The position numbers and the translations under genes were made by a program. The notes below the pieces were generated by a model, which did no database searches, had not been told where the DNA came from, and saw nothing but the letters and a program-made list of their open reading frames with translations. Of a stretch of 64,000 nucleotides of DNA, positions 23,831 through 35,890 are shown in pieces. Location: assembly GCF_003254395.2 (NCBI RefSeq), contig NC_037643.1, forward strand, positions 11,862,963 to 11,926,962, in the 5' to 3' direction. The stretch is from Apis mellifera. Its lineage: Eukaryota; Arthropoda; Insecta; Hymenoptera; Apidae. Position 1 is the stretch's first letter. Every line of letters begins with the position of its first letter.

Positions 23831-26800
23831 GTTTCCTCGTCACTTCTTTCGTGTATTCCTTTTTATTGCTTTAAGATCGAAGTCAATGCTTGAAGATTTG
23901 ATTGTATATTTATATTTATCGTTCAAAAATTATTGAGATAAATGATCGTGCGGTGCGTTTAATATTTCTGTCAAGGAAAATTGATACATTTGACAGCGTG
24001 TTGCTCGCGTATTAATACTTGTTTTTAAATAATAATAATTTTCTAACCTCTAAATATCGTATCAAAATTTATCGAATAAAATTACGAAATATATTACGAT
24101 CGATCTTTGAAAAGTAGTCGGTCTTTGACTTTCGAATTTAGTTAAATGTTTCCCCGTGAATTTTTATCACTTTTATTCGCAACGTCGTACGGCTACACAA
24201 CTTTGTTTTCAACACTAGCATTATCCTCTTCCCTTTTTCCCTTCTAACGTACGATTTATACCCGTGATACAGCTTACTATTCAAACAGGACCAACATGAA
24301 TCCCACTTGCAACGCATACAGGTATCTGATTATCGTCTTCTAAAACCGAACATTATTAAACATCTATCCAGGCAATTTTGCCTATTAAAAAAATTAAATT
24401 ACAAACCAATCGCTTAAAAGGATTATAAAACTCTAAAATTTCCATAATCTCCTACAATTTGCTTGAAATTGTGGATAAAAAAAAAAGAAAAAAGGACAAA
24501 TATGCTCGTAGATGGAAACGATCAAAATCTTGCATCCCAATGTCGTTAAGTTGCAACAATATACACGGCCGCTCAAAGGTGTTATCTTCGTGAAATGCAG
24601 ATTGCCTTGTATTCGATTCGCAGAATCTCAAGGCTGCGTCGTCGGCGTGATGCTTACACGAGCCACTTCGATTTGTACACACCTTGTAATGCTGTCATAA
24701 CGGTATAACCGAAGATAATTTCAGGACACATCGAATATATTTATTAATGCCATCGTTACACACACAGCCACGAGAAACAAATTATATTAATTTCAGAAAT
24801 CCTTTGCAATATCGTATATTTATTTATCTAAAGAATTCTATATAAATATCTATGTAATAATAATTTTAAAAAATTAATTTTTAAATTAATTTTTGTAACA
24901 TTTACATTTAAAGAATGAAATAATAACAAAGGATTTACAAAATTTCCAATCTTATCAAAATCGAAACGAAACCGAATCTCTTTCCTACTTCAATTTTCAT
25001 CTTCGATACCTTTAAAGATCGTATCCTCCACTACCGAGACGAAAGCATGTCCACTGGAGTTTCGAGCAAAGTGGCGAGAACGCATCAAACGAACACTCAT
25101 GTGGCAATATATGTAACGGTCCTTCCTGGAATTCTGAAGGGTTGGAATTCGCTATGTCCTGACCACCCAAGGAGAGGCGGAGAGAGTGCTCTTCACTTTA
25201 TTCGTTGAGAGAGAGAGCACGCCTCGAACCAACTTTATACGTTATACGTCCCGGACGGGTTGGCGGGTGGCTTAAATCGTTGCGTGCCTTTCTGGCTCGA
25301 TTATGTTTACGAGCCGTTCACGAGTGCATTTATGATAAAGTTTATCGACGCGTCGGTCATAAACGGAACAGTGTGCGGTGGATGTGAAGATGATATCGAA
25401 GATACATGTCCCGATTCGACGCGGCTTAACTACAACTGAACGAGTAAGGTACGCTTGGTTTCATACTCGAGACGAAATGGTAAAAGCGGTGTATATGACG
25501 TATACAACTTGATGCGAAAATCGTTCTACACTTTTATGGATAACTGTTTAGACACCGAGCCTCTCGATAGTTGTATCAACACTACGGGGTTGTCATGGTG
25601 TTTAATCTTTCATTTCGTCACATTCGTTATTTATAATATTCAAAAGCAATTAGATACCATCGGATCGTAAACTTCATCCACCACGGAGTTTTAAACTTTC
25701 TCGAGGAGCTTCAAGTCGGATAAAAAGTTTTCATCTTTCAGTTTATATTCGGTGGCTAGCAACACCACAAATTCGTTCGAGCTGTCTATATTCGACTGTA
25801 GGAACTTGAGAATCGAGGATTGAAAAAATAAAATTATATTATTTTTATATTGTTTTAATTCGCGATTCTGTATAATGGCGCGAATAATTTTTTACAGATA
25901 CAAATTTGTAATTATTCGAAGGTTGTATGCAAGTCTGAACGTTTACAAATGTTATATGAAGTGAATCTGTTCGAAGGAAGGGAGAGGGAAAAAGGTATCG
26001 TATATTTATTGAAAACGTGGAAGTTTTAGCATTTGTTTTTTAACGCGTGAAGAATTGGAGGGAAGCGTGTTGTGTTTTCCGATGATTATCGATGTTTGGT
26101 TCGTTTGGCTGCTCACAAAAAGACATATTAAGTTCTGTAACTGATTGATGTTTGTTGACATGGTCTGAAGTGATATCATGTGGAAGGAGTTAAGTATGTT
26201 TATATTGGAATGGAAGATGTTTGGATAGAGCGTTTTAGTTCTTAGCACTATGAACAATGGAATGAGTGGAATCAAGATTTATGTAACAATACACACATAT
26301 GTATAGATTGTTTGATTTAATACGAGTTAATTTATTTTTTAAGTTTCTAAAATCATTATTATTTTTCATAACACAATTGCGATATATTTTTTAGCAAATA
26401 GGTTTTAACATTTATACATATTCTGTGTATAAAATTGCTTTCAATAATCCTGCATCCAATGTTAGGCTACAATTATTATTTTATACATATCTATAGTATT
26501 ATTATTACAATTCTACTTTATACATACTATATATATATATATATTAATATTAAACTTAATTGTACAAACATATCTTTTCACTTCATAAATCTTTATTTTT
26601 CAAATCAAATTTCATTTATCGCTCGTATCATCAATCATCATTAATACTCTACCTTTTACAATCCATATCAACATCATTAATCCTCGTGCTCTACTTTTCG
26701 TCGAATCAAACACTGGCGGTCCACCGATACTCCGTCAAGCATCCGCATCCCTCATTCGCATATCTCGTTCCAAAAATATCGATATCAACATCAAAGAACG

Positions 26801-26840
26801 ACTTTAAACCCGTAGCAAAATAAAACGGCTTTCTACGCGT
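23831..26840. other. Mixed intronic stretch
   Basis: AT-rich, with GC-richer patches at about 24500-24680, 25000-25420 and 26680-26840. Short open frames there lack domains. Confidence 0.35.
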
Positions 26841-27420
26841 TTGCTCATCGTAGCTGTAAAACTGCGCGCGTGTCTAGCGTGTCGGAAGATACAATACTGT
26901 TCACGGGCCAAACCCGTGAATAAACCCCGCGCCAACGTGTTCGACCGTTCGTCGAAAAAGACATTTTTATGCGATCCTCAAAAAATCACCGAGATACTCT
27001 CTCTCTCTCTCTCCCTCTCCCTTCCCGTTCGTAGCGCGCTCCTTTACTTTTTCGTTCGCCTATCGTTCGTTCCATGGCCGAAACGCGGCAACAAAAGGCT
27101 CGAGATGCAGCCACCGTTCCAAGAATCGTTCGTCTACCCGTGGCAGTCGTTTCTCGAGATCCCAATAAACGGTCGTTCGGCCGGTCGTTGGTGGAGCGAG
27201 CGGCGTGCGTGCGTGCGTGTCTGGGGGTCCGGTGCGTGTGACTCCGCGCGCGCGTGCGCCCACAGGAAGCGTATGTGGGTGAGTGCCGCCGAATTCGTGC
27301 GTTTTCGTGCGGTGACCTTCGCGTCGGTGCTGGCCAGCCAGCTTCGACAGCCGGTATAATAAACGCGGCTACGTGTACGCGTCTTCCGACAAGAGACCAA
27401 GGACGTAGTTAGAATGTCGT
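26841..27420 (+). promoter_or_regulatory. CpG-rich island; candidate alternative promoter and first exon
   Basis: A CpG-dense island with a CT repeat at about 26998-27014. It contains an ATG at 27105 in fair context (purine at -3) followed by 58 open codons, to a strong GTGAGT donor at 27279. The exon would end in phase 0 like mam exon 1, so splicing to the same downstream exon is possible. The protein start (MQPPFQESFVYPW) is not a known motif. It is offered as a hypothesis only. Confidence 0.25.
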
Positions 27421-28080
27421 TCTATTTTTGGAGGCGTAAAACGATTAGGAAGTTTTTAGGAATTTTTTTTTAGATTCGGTTAGATTTAACGACGAATTTT
27501 GAAGGGGGGAGGAGGAGAACTTCGAGTTCGAAAGGTCAACTTTTGGTAATTATTTTTTATCGATTGGCTGTTAATTAATTTATATAAATTGTTTATAAGT
27601 GAAATTTATCATTAATTTTTTTAATTCTTATTAAAAATTAGGAAATGGATTAGAGTATATTTGGTATTATTTACGGGATGAAATGTGATTTAAAGTAATA
27701 TATATATTTAAAGTGTTAAATAAATGATCACTTTTATTTTGGTGGCTGATATATTATAGACAGTGCAGATGCACGAATGTGGATAAATAACCGTGTTGAT
27801 TTATATTTCATGATTTCAATAATATAGCGACGAGATTGATTGGAATTGTAATAAAAAAATCGGAATTAACTTAAAAATATATATAAAAATAACAATCCAA
27901 TTTAAAATCAATTTTGATATTTTACGTTCTTAAAATTATCTATTTTCTATTCGAATCTCTCTCTCTCTCTCTCTCTCTCTCGAAAAAAAAACTCCAACCT
28001 ATTGTTACCGCATTTAAATGTTTCAAAAAAAAAAAGATCTATCCAATTTAAATTATAATATTAAACAATGATCGCTTAAA
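27421..28080. other. AT-rich stretch with a (TC)n tract
   Basis: (TC)n lies at about 27956-27981. Nothing else seen. Confidence 0.5.
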
Positions 28081-29240
28081 GAAAAGGCGCGCACAAAGAA
28101 TCACTCGTAAAATGATTCAATGATCAGATCGTTTCTCTTCTAAAACCGAAACCGTTGAAAGATATCTTGTTACAAGCCGTTAAATCTATTGGTTTTCATT
28201 GTCAGTAAAAACAAACTACGTCCATCGTGGCAATAGGTTCTTTCCAGTCGCGCAATAAACGTCGGCAAGTTATGGAAAGCCTGTGTAACTCTTTTCGAAC
28301 GGTTCTTCTCCTCCTCCTCCTCCTCCTCCTCTTGCGTTACGTATCGTACTCGCCTCCAGAAAATGCTCCAGACGTTGTTGTCCCCTTTGCGGTTGCACCG
28401 CGACGAGACACAGGGTGTTACATTCCGGACGTATGACGCATGCCACGGACGCTCGCTACGATTCCTTTTCTCTAGTCCCTCTCGAGGCCTGCATTCGCCT
28501 CGCTCTATCCGGAGAACCGAAGTCTGGCGAACCTGTGAATGGATATCTGTTCTCACACCCGTTCCAATCGTGTATATTTTTAGAATACACCATCAGAAAG
28601 ACAAATTAAAAATAATCGACGTTTTTCTTTTACGTTTGGAAAAATAAATTAATTTCTTCAGAAGATCTAGAATTCTAAAAATTATTTCACAAAGTGATTA
28701 TATAAACGAAAGACTCGATACAATTTCATCTGTCTCTTGTCACCGAGCAGGAATTGGGGATCATAATCGTGTCGTTGGCACGAACGAGAGTAAAGCTTAA
28801 GGTTTTTAATGTCGGGCGCGGTGAAAGATAGCGTTGCCCGTGAAAGTGCTCGGCCGATTACTATCAGCAACAGCTTCTTTCTTCTCCTCCGTTCGTTTCC
28901 TCGAACGACGAGCCGCTCTCGTCCGTCTCTCGAATCTCGGCAGATCGCATCGCGGTTCTCTCTCTCTCTCATCTCAGTATCGCTCATGGACACGTATGAC
29001 TCGCTTTTGGAGCCGTATGTAATGAGCGACATTTTAGTCGCCAGTCACGTTTCACTTAGATGGGCCGTGCCCCGTGAATACGCTATCCCCGGAAAATTTA
29101 CTTCTCGCTCGGTTTATTGTTTGAAATATAGCGAACCAGTGGAGGATTCCACTAGGAGATTTCTCGACCGTGTGCGTGTCGTCACCGATGAGAGATCGGC
29201 ACGGATGATAATTCTGCCTATGCGTTAATTGATAAACGCG
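28081..29240. other. CpG-rich block
   Basis: Contains a (CTC)n tract at 28308-28332. On the minus strand at about 28548-28556 it has a TGTGAGAAC word that matches the Su(H) consensus. Open frames overlap on both strands and look compositional. Possible cis-regulatory sequence. Confidence 0.25.
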
Positions 29241-30240
29241 TTGTTACTGAAATGATATCGATAAAGAGCATGGAAAGAAGTTGATTTAATCTTTATAAAA
29301 ATTGTTTTATAAAATATAAATATATTAAATAAATTATTTCAGTTCAACGTATATTTAAAATTCCTCGAATTCAAATGATTAAACGAATGTGAGATAAATA
29401 AATAATAATAAATGTAATTGATCGATATTTAAATCCGTAAAATATTAATCTTAAAATAACCCTTATAAACAAATATTCTTCTATGATATTCAATAAATGT
29501 TAAATACCAGATACTAACTCAGACTCACCTTTAAATTAAATCAAATGGGGTACGATTTAATTCAATCAACATAAACTAGTAAATATTATTAAATATAACG
29601 GATATCGAACGCTCTATCGACTTTGAGCACTGATTACAGCAGTGATAACGAACATTGTAAAATAATGTATATTACATGTTATACGATAAATGCTCTCTAT
29701 CTCTCGAAATAAAATTTCAATTTTTAAAGATAATTGGAATATATGGGAGAAATATTTCTTGTTGAGGTGAAATGCATTTTTCGAAAAATTCTACGATTTG
29801 ATTGATTTATTTTAAAAATATATATTTTAGAACGTAGAAAGTTTTTTAGGATATGAGAAACGGGAGAAAATTTTTCTTTCGAAAGAAAGTTGAATCTGTT
29901 TAAATGTTTAAACAGATCTAACGGCAAGATTGCATTAAATATTAAATTTCTAAATAAACTGTTTTTTTTTTTTACGTTATGAAATTCCTTTCTCGAGACC
30001 AATAGAATTCGTGTTTCAAAAGTGAAAGTGTTTATTTCTCGTAAGTTATTTACGGTGAAATAAATTGCAGCAAGATATATATATATATATATTTACAAAG
30101 CTGCGATATATATTACATATCTCTTTAAAAAAGAAAAATTTCTATAAACACATATAATAAAATATATGCATATATAAATTATTAAATCTTTCGAGCATCC
30201 TCGAAACGCAGAGGAGTAAACAATATTACGTAAAACGTGT
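29241..30240. other. AT-rich stretch
   Basis: Holds the second copy of the diverged dyad element (29631-29648). No gene seen. Confidence 0.45.
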
Positions 30241-31300
30241 AATATAAATCGGCCCTTTGATCAAAGTTTAGGTTTCACTATCCATCGATTTCCATTGTAT
30301 CTGTGAAAAGTAGCATTAATGAACGCAAAAGAGAGAGAGAAAAAAAAGAAAGAAAGAAAGCGCTCCCTCAAAGTCGAGTTGCCCCGTATGGGTTCTTTGT
30401 CGTGCGTGGCAACGGTGAACCCGTGGCAGAATCGAAGAAAGGAAGGAAGAGTATCGCCATTGTGGGGGCTACTGTCGGAATAATAATGCAATTGTCGTAC
30501 TGAATGCCGAATACATTCTTCCCTCGTCCGTCATTTATAAACTGCAAGCCTTGCCGCGTGTCGTTGCGTGTCCATTACGCTCTTAATACACCATCGTGCG
30601 TAACGCAAAAATTTATCTTGTATAGAAATTTGCCTCCCCTCCAAATATCTCGTATACACGATGTTATAAAACGGGTTATTTTTATAAATAAAAATTATAC
30701 AGCACATCGATTGAACATTCAGTTCAATTTCGTTAAGAGAATCTTAGAAGAAACGTGTCTTTTCTAATGTATTATATCGTTACTTGGGCCGCGTACCGTC
30801 CGCCATCTTGTTTATACACGTATCGAACGTAATATATTCCGTAACGTATTGACGTAACGCAGAATAACGTTCATTACGACAATGGGCTATTTATTCCTAT
30901 TTAGACGTTCGCGATCCGATCGTCAGGGCAGCATCGTCGAATGGTCTACATGGAAATTGTTGTTGTCGTCGCTCGCAAATACGGCTCACGTATACGCGTC
31001 GAACATTTATCAACGATGTTAATAATTTCGCATGCGTGTCCAGAGATAGACGAATACACCAACAATCCTGCCGGTTGAATAATAAATAAGGTCCTCCATT
31101 CCGCTTATTGGTATACGGGGACACGCTCCCGTCTTCGAATAATTCACCACCGGACGATCCCGCGTGCTCACTTCCGTTCTGGATTAATCGGCGCGCACGC
31201 GGATGAATTATCGATCTTTCGCGCAACGAGCGGTCGAGTAACCGAGTGCAACGTTAACGTATGAAAACGAGAGGTGGTGGAGAACATCTTTCGATTAATT
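30241..31300. other. CpG-rich block with a YY1/Pho-like word
   Basis: CGCCATCTTG at 30801-30810 is a full YY1/Pho-type consensus (CAAGATGGCG on the minus strand). No coding sequence recognised. Confidence 0.3.
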
Positions 31301-32040
31301 TCCGTCTTGGTGCTAGAAATTAAGGATTAAAATTTGTGGATATAAAGAATCTTGTGATTTTTTTTTTATAAGAATTATTTTCGAAATAGTAGGATAAGTT
31401 ATAGCACATCACGCGTGTGAATATGAATATCTTTGAGAGAGAGAAAAAATTTGAAATAATAATGGTGTACATTATCAGAAATAAGTTGAGCAAAATCTTT
31501 AGTCACGATTACCTTTCCCTTTATAATGGACGAAACGGATATTGCCCAACGCGTTTGTACACAGATATGCGCGCGCGACGTCTTTAGACTCCCACTAGTT
31601 TCAGTATGACACGCTCGAGAAACTTTCTCCATTCGACATAATTTGGTTGTACCGCAGACCCTGACGCCTTCGTACGTCATTCCGAGAACGTTTTTTTTCG
31701 TGTAAATTTAAATTTGATACAATAAATATTACTGAATGATTAAAAATGATTGAAAATATTATGAAATATTTTCCTATAATTTAAATTTACATCTTCTATT
31801 TCATAGCGCAAGTATTTTTAATTAGCAAAATATTTACATATTTATGTTCTTTTTACTAATAATAAAAATTCATCGTAATTTATTAACCCATACATTTTTA
31901 TCTTTCATAAAAACTTCAAATCCATTGAATCTCGTTATTCTGTATCGATTAATCAGTGCCATTCTTGGAACTTTTGAATCGGCCCAACAGAAGCGTCGAT
32001 TCAATGCCAATGGACGCAAAAGAGTGCGCCGCAAGAGAGT
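31301..32040. other. Mixed intronic stretch
   Basis: Nothing functional seen. Confidence 0.4.
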
Positions 32041-32051
32041 GGGATAGAGTA

Positions 32052-32095
32052 TATATAAAGAGTCTCGCACACGGTACGACATATCGTCAGATTCA
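32052..32095 (+). promoter_or_regulatory. Possible TATA-type core promoter
   Basis: TATATAAAG (32052-32060) is followed about 35 bases later by a TCAG initiator-like word (32087-32090). The spacing is near that of insect TATA promoters. The initiator is imperfect and no downstream gene is recognised, so this may be chance. Confidence 0.2.
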
Positions 32096-32930
32096 TCTTT
32101 AGATCCAACGATAAATTTCACGACAAAAAATGTACGCTTAAATCGTTGATTATTTTTATTATATTACAACAAAGGATCCATTACGATTTGAATCGATTCA
32201 CCTAACGATCTTAAAACTCCAACGACTCCAAATCGAATTGTGCGCGATAAAACCTTAAAAACGGCACGATCCCGATGTTCAGATACGAGTGGGTAGGTGT
32301 CGTCGTTGGATGGTTTACCGATTCGTGTGCGTAAAAACACAGTCAACCGCGCTTGGAGTGGGGATAAGGGAGATCTCTGCGCTCGCGGTCTTATTTGTGT
32401 AGATGCACGCGTCGTGCCACGCTGAGAGCGCGGCGCATTTCACGCGATGCATACAATCCGAACGCACGCAAGTTACGCACGTTCGTCGCCGTATCGTCGG
32501 CCTGTGCATTTGCGTCCGTCCTTCTCCACTGTTCCCTCCTGAACGAACGTCTTGTTCTTCCTCTCTTTTTCTGTCGGAAGGCGCGCGCTTGCGCCTATGT
32601 ATGAACCAGTGCCACCCGTCCGTCGAGCGCCGCGCTGTTGCCACCTCTTCGCCTCTCTTCTCCTCACCTTCTGTACTTCGTATTGGAGCTCCAGCTGAGC
32701 GTTCCCCAACGGTGCTCAACCGCCGTTCATTTATTTGGCAATATAGTAACGAAGGGGGAACAGAGTTGCGGAGAGCCACGTTGCGGGCCGGTTTCCTTCC
32801 TTCGTCTCTGAGAGAGGAAGAAGGATTTCGTCGTAACCGGGCCTCTGCTTTCAATTGGCGATTTTAATTCGGCTTTTCAGCCGCCTCGTCGCGTTACCCC
32901 GGGAACGTTTAACACGAACAGGATTATCCG
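32096..32930. other. CpG-rich block
   Basis: CpG-dense sequence from about 32200 to 32920, with overlapping open frames on both strands (up to 179 codons) that read as Arg/Ser-rich compositional noise. Possible unmethylated regulatory island. Confidence 0.3.
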
Positions 32931-35890
32931 ATGAATTGATCATTGAGACGTATTAATGTTTAATAATTAGCCTTTGTAACCGATTAATCATAGATACATT
33001 TTATTTCTCCGATTAATAATTTAATTAACGAAAAGTTCTTTCTTGGAGAAATTCTCCATACTAAATTTCTGTTATCATGATATATAAGAGTTTTCGAAAC
33101 GAATGTATTGCGACAATGGAAAAGAGTTTGTTTGGTCGAGGCCCGCCGTTAAAAAGCATAATGAGCGATTTCACAATTCTTTATTGTACGTACAATTTAC
33201 ATGATCCAGTAATCATTTGCGTAACCATCTCGTTCTTTCTATTTTTGTTTTTATCATTGCATTGGATTCCTGTGAGAATCGCTTTAATAAAAAAAGATTG
33301 CGGAACTAGCATTAGCGATTACATTTCTTCGAAGAGGAAAAAAAGTGATGGTGCTTGCGTAAATCGTTAGTTGATTTTTCTTTTCCCTGGCGAAAGATAC
33401 AACGTGTTTAACCGTTTAGAATTAATCCAACCTCCATAAGGCCATATGCCTTATAATACTACTTACGTATCCATCTAGGTATCTGTATTTTATGAGTCAT
33501 GTTCTGTTTGCTTATGTTAGTTCCATTGTGTTCTACACACTTATATAAATTTCTATACATTGTAAACTATAATATATTTTTATTTATAGGAATTATCAAT
33601 CAATTTTTTTTAACTTTATCCATATCCTTAACGTATTGTTCCACGAATATATTTGCCTTATTAATTAATTATTAAATTATAAAATTGAATCCGATCGGAA
33701 AGGAGATATTAAAAGGAAATATCGATTGGCGAAATATCAGTGAGTAAAATTAAGATCATCGACCGAGTTACACCGGTGAAACGAGGTTAAACCACCATGG
33801 AAAGTTACATTCATAACCATATGGTGTCTGTGGCAATGTTTTATACGAGAAGGGTTGCAGCGTGATACGTATGGTCCACATGGTAGCGGACCCGCCGCTT
33901 CGACCCCATAGCATCCTGTCTACCATGGAAAAGGTAGTAAACGAGGGGATGGCCGAAAGAGAGTGGCAACGATGGCTTTGATGAGAAAGAGATGGAACGT
34001 AACGTGCAGCGATCCTCAAATTTTTCATGTAACATATAAATATTAGTGTCTTAAACGGTGTCAATGAACTTTGCTATTTCGAGCTGCGTTTCAGACTTGA
34101 ACGAGGAATAGAGGAAAGTATGTAATTTATGCTGTATTGTTCTTTCTCCTCTGTTTTATTACTGCAATGTAATTAAAACAACTTGTGTTTATTGCATTCG
34201 CAATATTACATACTGTTGCGTATATCAACATTTTCTTTACGTGTAGTGTGAAAAATACTTAACTATTTAACGTTATATAACTTAACGGTTAACTGGAAAT
34301 TTTTTTATTTTAATAGAAAAATAATTGTATTGATAATGAAGGTGATATTGAGTAAACTTTGAAAAAATTAAAAACGGGATTAAAAACAATAATAATAAAG
34401 CATGGAACGTAACGTATTCCAGAAATGGAATAAATATCGATTGATGAAAAATTATGTACAAGCCAGATAATTTCTCGTTTAAAAGTATTTATTAATTATT
34501 TTGATAAACTTTTAAATATTTATTTTATTTTATTTTTATACGTTCTTTTTTTTTTTGAATTATTTTCTCGTACAAGTTTAACATAATGTAATTCCAGCAA
34601 AACAGCATTGCCATTTCAAAAGTCTGTACAGTGTCTGGCAGGTGTCTTTGCTTGCCTTCGTAGGTAGAACTTTCAAAAATCTCGTTGTGCGGTGCACCTT
34701 TGAGTGAATTGAAGGACCGAAATACAGCTGCCAAGTGTCCTCAACACGGCCAGGTAGGTATTTATTGATTCAATGGTAGCAGTATGCCTATAGTTAGGTA
34801 CTGTGATGTAACTCTAGAACCGGCCAGAGGGTTCGCTTGTTAGAAGAGACGATAGGGTTGAAGGTGGCCAAGATGATTACGCCAACAAGTCCCGCAGAGA
34901 GGAAACATTCTGCTCGATTGTTTGTTAAATTTACTCTCGATCGATTTTTAATTCTTTTTTCTTTTTCCAAAATTTATATTCGAAAATAAAATAAAATATC
35001 TTTTATCAAAATTAAAAAAAAACAATGAATTTTTCCTCAATTAATACAATTAATTATAATTTTTGCGATTCGTAGGACGATTTCAATTTAGGAAAGAAAA
35101 AGCAATTCCAATTGAATTCTTCGTACTTTCATTTTCTCTCTCTCTGGTTGGTTCGATATTAAACCTTGAAGAATATCACCGTCCAGCGGAAATTTCCGCT
35201 TCTGGCAGATTTTCTAGGTCATCGGTGAGCAACCAAGTGACACGTGTTAACAATGCTTTCAAATTTCGCCAGGCCAAGTATTTCGCGAGTATTTTTCTTT
35301 TTCCAACCCTATCTCTCGTCCTTTTCATTGCATCTGGTTTCCTCAATAGTCTGGTCACTGGTTAATGAGAATTTTTCGGCCGATTTTTCGATGGATAGAA
35401 AGAATTTCGTTCGTCCCCTACGACGATTATTAAACAAAGAAATATTAGTTCGAGAGAATTCCTCATTTTCTTTTTTCTTTACAGGCATTACGGTTATGCC
35501 TTTTGTCTTGAACAGTGTCGTTCCAAGTGGTAAACCACGTTTTATAAACCGATACATATAAAGATACACGTATATACAATATGCTTAACCATTATGCGCA
35601 GGGAAGAATATAGATCCGTCTTTGTAGAGAGAAGGAAATTATTGTCGATGGGTTTAGTCAATCGTTTGCACACTTGTCGATAAACAATAAGCTTCCTCCT
35701 AACTCGGACAACCGTGCGGACGTAATAAGCCATTGTTCGCCACTGTGTAGACGGATGTAGACAACAGTTGGTAAATAATCAATTAACGTTTATCTATAAT
35801 TGAACCATCCATTTTGAACAAAACCCCTGTATAAATTGTATAGATCGTAATATTAGAATGTTGAAAATTTAGGTGGATTTAAATTTAAAC
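32931..35890. other. Mixed, mostly AT-rich intronic stretch
   Basis: GC-richer patches occur at about 33770-34020 and 34620-34900. No gene recognised; the 97-codon frame at 33077-33370 has one hydrophobic segment but no family signature. Confidence 0.35.

Noticed and set aside
26841..27359. 172-codon frame as a complete protein
   Set aside because: It runs through a CT repeat and a strong splice donor; only the segment 27105-27278 is worth testing as an exon.
28548..28556. Su(H)-consensus site (TGTGAGAAC on the minus strand) as evidence of Notch feedback on mam
   Set aside because: A few such degenerate nine-base matches are expected by chance in 50 kb, and no cluster was seen.
32315..32867. 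Long overlapping frames on both strands as genes
   Set aside because: Arg/Ser/Cys-rich composition follows CpG content on both strands, with no family signature or splice support.
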